64,000 nucleotides of DNA, taken from NCBI RefSeq assembly GCF_023702065.1, contig NZ_QFDM01000001.1, positions 248,001 through 312,000 on the forward strand. The letters run 5' to 3'. Below the pieces are notes generated by a model. The model saw only the letters and a program-made list of their open reading frames with translations, was not told the origin of the DNA and made no database searches. This DNA comes from Methanoculleus oceani (GTDB taxonomy: Archaea > Halobacteriota > Methanomicrobia > Methanomicrobiales > Methanoculleaceae). A program made the translations under genes and the position numbers. Shown here one piece after another: positions 59,937 through 64,000 of the stretch (positions are counted from its first letter, which is position 1; every line of letters begins with the position of its first letter).

Positions 59937-60311
59937 TCACCAGTCCAGAATCGCCTGCAGATCCATAAACCTTGGGGGTCCTATGACACGAGCTGGACAT
60001 GGGCTTTCCGTGTCGCTTCCCGGCCAACGAAATACCGGTTCCGGAAGACCGGTTCCGGAAAACCGGTTCCGGAAGACCGGGGCAACGCCCCGAAGACCAC
60101 ACGCGCGTGTGTGCCGACCGTCGCGTTTTAGCCCCGGTCCACCGGGCAGGGGCGAAAGCCGCCCGGGAGAGTGCCTTCGAGACGGGCATAAGGCACCCGG
60201 TAATCCTGCTTTCCCGCCCTCTGTACGAGGATGCTGCACCACCGATGAGAAGGCCGGTGAAGTACATTATATACTATCCAATCACAACTCTACAGGCAGT
60301 GTTCTATCTGC
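59937..60311. other. 375-bp spacer with a 14-bp tandem repeat and a promoter
   Basis: Besides the ACCGGTTCCGGAAG repeat (60034-60080) and the TATA box ATTATATAC (60266-60274) serving the small zinc protein, the stretch is GC-rich with overlapping frames that show no family resemblance. Confidence 0.5.
60034..60080. repeat. Three and a third copies of a 14-bp repeat
   Basis: ACCGGTTCCGGAAG occurs at 60034-60047, 60048-60061 (last base A) and 60062-60075, then ACCGG. Each unit holds two palindromes, ACCGGT and TTCCGGAA, so the array presents phased self-complementary sites about 1.3 helical turns apart. Confidence 0.85.
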
Positions 60312-60506
60312 ATGAGCAATCCAATGGATTATAACAGAGGAAACAGAAATTTCGGTGGACCGAGGAACTTCGGCGGGCCCCGTGAAATGACGAAGACCGT
60401 TTGTTCAGACTGTGGGAAAGAGTGCGAAGTCCCCTTCAAGCCGACCGAAGGCAGACCCGTCTATTGCCAGGACTGCCTCCCGAAGCACAGAAAACCCCGG
60501 TTCTAA
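60312..60506 (+). CDS. Small CxxC-x17-CxxC zinc-ribbon protein
   Basis: The 64-residue protein has a Gly/Asn/Arg-rich lead (NRGNRNFGGPRNFGGPRE) followed by CSDCGKECEVPFKPTEGR and CQDCLPKHRKPRF. Exactly 17 residues separate the two CxxC pairs, which defines the CxxC-x17-CxxC domain of methanogens and some bacteria. The RG-rich start suggests RNA binding. The TATA box at 60266-60274 puts initiation near 60297. It stands alone. The function is unknown. Confidence 0.85.
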   Translation: MSNPMDYNRGNRNFGGPRNFGGPREMTKTVCSDCGKECEVPFKPTEGRPVYCQDCLPKHRKPRF

Positions 60507-60657
60507 ACCAATACATTCTTCTTTTTCCAAGAATCGTTAGAGTGAATCTTCGGTTGAGACCGGAGAGTCACGAGACACTCTTGCCGGATCTCCGGCAACA
60601 CCCGATTCCTCCGGAGCGGAGCGTCCCGGGGTACCGTGACACCCCGGGAGAGCGGGC

Positions 60658-61524
60658 TCACCGGAGCCCGAGTTCGGAGAAGAGGCTGTCCCGGAGCGCC
60701 CGGAGAGCATCCGTCGCCGGGGACTCGCTCCGGGTCACGGGGCGGCCGCCTCGCACCGCTTCGATCACCTGTGGGTCGAACGGGATCTTTCCTGCCACCG
60801 GGATCTCCTCCTTCCTGCAGTAGTCCTCGATCCTTGCGCAGATATCCTCCGCGAGGTCGAACCGGTTGATCGCGACGAAGATCCGGACGCCGAATCGCCG
60901 GCAGACCGTCACCAGCCTTGCGAGATCGTGGAGCGCGGAGACTCCCGGCTCCGTGACGATGAGGACCGCGTCCATACCGCCGATCGTCGCGATCAGCGGG
61001 CACCCGATCCCCGGCGGGCCGTCCGCGAGCAGCAGGTCGGCGCCGCCCGCAAGGTTCATGGCCCGCTTCTTCACCTCGGTGACGAGCAATCCTGAGTTCC
61101 CGGAGCCCGGGAAGAGCCGGGCATGGGCAAGGTTCCCCCGGTCCGTCGCCGAGGTGTAGATCTCGCCGCAGACGCGGAGTTCCATCCGTATTGCCCCCAT
61201 AGGACAGACGTAGGTGCAGACACCGCAGCCCTCGCAGTGCAGGGCCTCCGCCTCCCAGGCGTCGTTACGCACGATCGCCCCGAAGCGGCAGTGATCCGCG
61301 CATATCCCGCAGTTGCGGCATCGTTCAGGGTCGATCCGGGCCGCCTCGAGCCCCCTGAACTCTTCCGTGGTGAGCCGCCGGGGCTCGAAGAGGAGTTCCA
61401 GGTTCGCGGCGTCCACGTCGCAGTCGGCGAGGACCTGCGGCACTCCGCTGATATCCGCAAGCGCCGCCGCCACCATCGTCTTTCCCGTGCCGCCCTTGCC
61501 GCTGACGACCGCGAGCCGGATCAC
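60658..61524 (-). CDS. MinD/Mrp-type P-loop ATPase with inserted ferredoxin domain, copy 1
   Basis: The 288-residue ATPase has the deviant Walker A KGGTGKT at its start (VSGKGGTGKTMVAAALAD). An inserted 2[4Fe-4S] ferredoxin domain follows at about 60-120 (CRNCGICADHC and CEGCGVCTYVC). Then come LLLADGPPGIGCPLIATIGG (Walker B) and VLIVTEPGVSALHDL. It starts at GTG 61524, overlapping the stop of copy 2 as GTGA. This COG1149-type pair is found with NifX-like proteins in anaerobes and is thought to act in metal-cluster assembly or electron supply. The exact role is unknown. Confidence 0.9.
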   Translation of the reverse strand: MIRLAVVSGKGGTGKTMVAAALADISGVPQVLADCDVDAANLELLFEPRRLTTEEFRGLEAARIDPERCRNCGICADHCRFGAIVRNDAWEAEALHCEGCGVCTYVCPMGAIRMELRVCGEIYTSATDRGNLAHARLFPGSGNSGLLVTEVKKRAMNLAGGADLLLADGPPGIGCPLIATIGGMDAVLIVTEPGVSALHDLARLVTVCRRFGVRIFVAINRFDLAEDICARIEDYCRKEEIPVAGKIPFDPQVIEAVRGGRPVTRSESPATDALRALRDSLFSELGLR

Positions 61525-62372
61525 CGGCTCACCCCCGCGATCTTCACGATCCCGTCAAAGAGGGCGGCGAACCGATCCTCCCACCCGGGAAGATCGCGGC
61601 AGATGAGCCCGCCCCGGTTCTGGACGGCGGCGATCTCCCGCGAGAACGGGATGGTCATGAGGACGGGGAGCCCGCGCTCCCGGCAGAAGTCGAGGGTCGC
61701 CTCGTCCTGCCCGTCGCTCCGGTTGATCACGACGCCGGCGGGAATGCCGACCCTCTCCGCCACCTCGGCCGCGAGGCGGAGGTCGTGAAGCCCGAACGGC
61801 GTCGACTCCGTGACCAGAACGCAGGCATCGCTCCCCTCGAGGGTCTCGATCACCGGGCAGGCGATCCCGGGGGAGGCGTCGTAGAGGGTGAGCGGGTGCC
61901 CTTGTGCGAGCAGTTTTGCCGCCCGGATGACCGCCGGGGCCTGCACCTCCCCTTCGTTTAAGACGCCGCTGATCAGCGTGAGGGCGGGGAGCGGGCAGGA
62001 GCATGCCACCCGGCCGACGGTACGCGGGACCTCCCCGACAGCCCCCTGCGGGCAGACGAGGCTGCAGCCCCCGCAGGAATGGCAGAGTTCCGGGAAGAGG
62101 ATAACCCGGTCTTTGATGACCGAGAGGGCCCCGAAGCGGCAGAACTTCCCGCACTCACCGCAAAAGGTGCAGCGGGCGAGATCGACCTCCGGGACCGGCG
62201 TCGTCACCGGTATGTCCACGGCAGAACCCGGGAAGAAGAGATGGAGGTTCGGCTCCTCGACATCGCAGTCGACGAGTGCCACCTCGCGGGAGCGGGCGAG
62301 CGTGAAGGCGAGGTTCGCCGCCACCGTGCTCTTCCCGGTGCCGCCTTTGCCGCTTGCAATCGCGATCTTCAT
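61521..62372 (-). CDS. MinD/Mrp-type P-loop ATPase with inserted ferredoxin domain, copy 2
   Basis: From ATG 62372 the protein has 283 residues with the same plan as copy 1: ASGKGGTGKSTVAANLAF, a Cys-rich insert (CTFCGECGKFC and CHSCGGCSLVC, about 68-110), ASPGIACPVIETLEGSD, and VLVTESTPFGLHDLRLA. The longer frame to 62705 is antisense-like and lacks similarity. It is coupled to copy 1 by the GTGA overlap and starts 13 bases after the NifX-type gene. The two copies probably act as a heterodimer, by analogy with paired ATPases of this family. Confidence 0.9.
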   Translation of the reverse strand: MKIAIASGKGGTGKSTVAANLAFTLARSREVALVDCDVEEPNLHLFFPGSAVDIPVTTPVPEVDLARCTFCGECGKFCRFGALSVIKDRVILFPELCHSCGGCSLVCPQGAVGEVPRTVGRVACSCPLPALTLISGVLNEGEVQAPAVIRAAKLLAQGHPLTLYDASPGIACPVIETLEGSDACVLVTESTPFGLHDLRLAAEVAERVGIPAGVVINRSDGQDEATLDFCRERGLPVLMTIPFSREIAAVQNRGGLICRDLPGWEDRFAALFDGIVKIAGVSR

Positions 62373-62385
62373 GCTGTATACCGCT

Positions 62386-62727
62386 TCAGGCGAGAGGGAG
62401 CGGCTGCAGGTTCCCGGCGGTATGCTCCGCGAGGGCATCGGCCACGCTGCCGCTTCCGCGGTAGGCATAAGCCTTGATCCCGCCCGCTTCGAGCGCTTTC
62501 GCGGCGTTCCCGCCGACCTGGCCGGTGATGACCACCGTCGCGCCGTGCTCCGCGAGCATCTGGACCGCCCGGGGCCCGACCCCGCCCGCAGCGTCAACGA
62601 GGGGATTCTTAATCGATTCGGATTTTCCCGTCTCCGTATCGACGAAGACGAAGTAAGGCGCCCGGCCGAACCGCTGCTCGACCGGGGCGGACGTGCCTTC
62701 TGCACGTGCTGTGATACCGATTATCAT
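62386..62727 (-). CDS. NifX/NafY-type cofactor-binding protein, copy B
   Basis: The 113-residue protein is of the dinitrogenase iron-molybdenum cofactor family: PVEQRFGRAPYFVFVDTETG, GVGPRAVQMLAEHGATVVIT, and GGNAAKALEAGGIKAYAY. In nitrogen fixers such proteins carry Fe-Mo clusters or precursors. Free-standing archaeal ones probably handle other metal clusters. It precedes ATPase copy 2 by 13 bases. A GAGGAG ribosome site and TATA-like GTATAA lie in the 61-bp spacer upstream. Confidence 0.9.
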   Translation of the reverse strand: MIIGITARAEGTSAPVEQRFGRAPYFVFVDTETGKSESIKNPLVDAAGGVGPRAVQMLAEHGATVVITGQVGGNAAKALEAGGIKAYAYRGSGSVADALAEHTAGNLQPLPLA

Positions 62728-62788
62728 GTTAATACACTCCTCTGAGGGTTATACATACGAGCATAATACTGTGGATGGTGCTATCGTG

Positions 62789-62962
62789 TCATTCAAGCGA
62801 GATGGCGCCCGCCGGACACTCGTCCACACAGGTTCCGCAGTCCACGCAGAGTCCGGGGTCGACCTTCGCCCTGCCGTCGTCCATGGTGACCGCGGCCGCA
62901 GGACAGGCCGACACGCACGTCTCGCACCCGGTGCATACCTCCGGGTCAACCACCGCCGCCAT
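62789..62962 (-). CDS. 2[4Fe-4S] ferredoxin
   Basis: From ATG 62962 the protein has 57 residues with two complete CxxCxxCxxxCP clusters (CTGCETCVSACP and CVDCGTCVDECP), a bacterial-type low-potential ferredoxin. It begins just two bases after the NifX-type copy A gene stops and is certainly in that operon. It could supply electrons or clusters to the ATPase/NifX proteins downstream. Confidence 0.93.
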   Translation of the reverse strand: MAAVVDPEVCTGCETCVSACPAAAVTMDDGRAKVDPGLCVDCGTCVDECPAGAISLE

Positions 62963-62964
62963 GC

Positions 62965-63324
62965 TCAGTGTGCCCCGTCGCACTCGCCGCCGTCTTCGTG
63001 GTGGCAGGAACTCTTCCCCGGCGAGAGACGGCCGGCAATATAGTCCTGCGCGACGTAATCAACGTTTCCACCGATGCCGAGAAGAACCTCGATATCGTTT
63101 CCGTGGAAGAGCTCGATGGCCCGCGGTCCCATTCCGCCGGCGATGATCAGGTTTACTCCGTGCTCCGCGAGGAAGACCGGAAGCCGCCCGGGTTCGTGAC
63201 CGGGGCTCGGAAGGTCGTCCCTCCGGTAGATGATCGACTCCTCCACGTCAAATATCGCATACCCTTCACAATGCCCGAAGTGTTCGGATACCCGGTTGCC
63301 GTCCTGTGCAATCGCAATTCTCAT
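62965..63324 (-). CDS. NifX/NafY-type cofactor-binding protein, copy A
   Basis: From ATG 63324 the protein has 119 residues: RIAIAQDGNRVSEHFGHCEG, VFLAEHGVNLIIAGGMGPRA and GNDIEVLLGIGGNVDYVA. It ends in a metal-binding-looking Cys/His tail (GKSSCHHEDGGECDGAH). The tail is absent from copy B. The HFGHCEGY motif is typical of the family. GGGTGA precedes the start. Upstream in-frame sequence has no similarity. It is the first gene of the ferredoxin/NifX/ATPase group. Confidence 0.9.
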   Translation of the reverse strand: MRIAIAQDGNRVSEHFGHCEGYAIFDVEESIIYRRDDLPSPGHEPGRLPVFLAEHGVNLIIAGGMGPRAIELFHGNDIEVLLGIGGNVDYVAQDYIAGRLSPGKSSCHHEDGGECDGAH

Positions 63325-63502
63325 GATTTCACCCGGTCCTGCGGCCCCGTGCAGGAGATGAGCCGCATACGAACATACTACACATAAGCGCGAAAGTAAG
63401 TAAAACCACCTATCGTACCATCCGGGAGGAGTGCCGGACCGGGGAATCTTTTTTAAGGCGAGCGACACCCTGCGGTGTAGTTGCAGAAACTTGGTGAGAC
63501 TG

Positions 63503-64000
63503 ATGGTTCAGCCTTTGGATATCGAAGAATACCGGAACGTCTACGAGCCGGAAAAGGTAGAATGTGCCAGCACCGGGGAGATGAGGCCGATGGAGGAGAT
63601 CATCGGCCAGGAACGGGCGCTCAGGGCGCTGAAGTTCGGCCTCGAGATCCGGGAGAAGGGGTTCAACGTCTACACCGCGGGCGCCCAGGGCACCGGGCGG
63701 ATGACCGCTGTCCGGAGTTTCCTCGACGAACTCGCCAGGGCCAAGCCCCGGGCAAGCGACTGGGTCTACGTCCACAACTTCCAGGACCAGTACGAGCCCA
63801 ACGCCATCGCCCTCCCGGGGGGGAGGGGGCCCCGGTTCAGGGAGGATATGAAGCGGTTCATCGAGGAGGCCCGGCAGGCGCTTCCCCGGGCGTTCGAGAG
63901 CGAAGAGTACGCCAAACGGCGGGATGAAACCCTCCAGTCGCTCCAGGGGAACAGGACCGACCTCATCGCCCGGATCAATCAGCGCGCCCAGGAGGCGGGG
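63503..64000 (+). CDS. Lon-related AAA protease (5' part; continues beyond window)
   Basis: Only the first 166 residues are present. After an N-terminal region with CASTGEMRPMEEIIGQERAL comes the family P-loop AGAQGTGRMTAV, in which the usual lysine is arginine, as in other members of the AAA_32/Lon-related group. YVHNFQDQYEPNAIALPGGRG and a coiled-coil (RFREDMKRFIEEARQAL) follow. The protease domain should lie outside. A GGTGAGACTG ribosome site precedes ATG 63503, and a TTTTTTAAGG box lies near 63450-63457. It is a cytosolic or membrane ATP-dependent protease, not the usual archaeal LonB. Confidence 0.85.
   Translation, partial: MVQPLDIEEYRNVYEPEKVECASTGEMRPMEEIIGQERALRALKFGLEIREKGFNVYTAGAQGTGRMTAVRSFLDELARAKPRASDWVYVHNFQDQYEPNAIALPGGRGPRFREDMKRFIEEARQALPRAFESEEYAKRRDETLQSLQGNRTDLIARINQRAQEAG

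Overview
The window is chromosomal DNA from a GC-rich methanogenic euryarchaeon, most likely of the order Methanomicrobiales and close to Methanoculleus (lineage inferred from gene content, not from a search). The archaeal hallmarks are a thermosome subunit, TiaS, deoxyhypusine synthase, aIF1A, an RPA with its OB-fold partner, the archaeal mevalonate genes, an HTH-fused CTP-type riboflavin kinase, Trm5, ADP-forming acetate-CoA ligase, an FmdE homologue and the cobamide salvage enzyme CbiZ. Promoters are archaeal TATA boxes. Many lie about 25-30 bases from the start codon, so leaderless or near-leaderless mRNAs seem common. Genes within operons are often joined by 4-base ATGA or GTGA overlaps.

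Layout. 1-5.3 kb: the 5' part of an ADP-forming acyl-CoA synthetase, a metal-chelate/corrinoid ABC importer operon (lipoprotein, permease, ATPase) and a DUF1622 membrane protein. 5.3-8.6 kb: Nudix hydrolase, family 4 uracil-DNA glycosylase, class II lysyl-tRNA synthetase, YwbE. 8.6-14.5 kb: three tandem paralogous membrane histidine kinases without a response regulator. 14.7-15.1 kb: eight copies of a 46-bp tandem repeat whose degenerate relatives recur at 6.6 and 31 kb. 15.1-25 kb: thermosome, an HTH regulator, tiaS, a poorly coding gap, dhs-pyrF, a stand-alone glycyl-radical-like protein coupled to cbiZ, a DUF1858 protein, and rpa with its partner gene. 25.2-33.5 kb: a serine-recombinase-like DNA-binding protein, ribB-rbkR, then a mevalonate operon (HTH regulator, HMG-CoA synthase, thiolase, DUF35), trm5 and HMG-CoA reductase. 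33.5-41.3 kb: rimI, DUF1015, hisG, an FmdE homologue, a six-gene operon of a lipoprotein plus five pilin-like membrane proteins, and aIF1A. 41.5-53.5 kb: mixed metabolic, membrane and secreted proteins, including an ATP-cone/nuclease fusion, a BofA-like protein and a degenerate RNase III-like protein. 53.5-60.5 kb: rubredoxin, a second UbiA prenyltransferase, a cupredoxin whose secretion signal looks frameshifted, a PQQ-type sugar dehydrogenase, a large DUF2298 (YYY) membrane protein and small zinc proteins. 60.6-63.4 kb: a compact set of two MinD-type ATPases carrying ferredoxin inserts, two NifX-type proteins and a ferredoxin. The window ends in a Lon-like protease.

How the genes work together. 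The thiolase/HMGS/DUF35 trio and HMG-CoA reductase form the entry to archaeal lipid synthesis, with an overlapping upstream HTH gene as a candidate regulator. The ABC importer and CbiZ both fit uptake and remodelling of corrinoids, although they are not adjacent. RbkR and RibB form a riboflavin unit. The least explained material is the pilin-like operon, the ATPase/NifX/ferredoxin set, the glycyl-radical-like mini-protein, the degenerate recombinase with a palindrome at its promoter, and the dispersed 46-bp repeat family.
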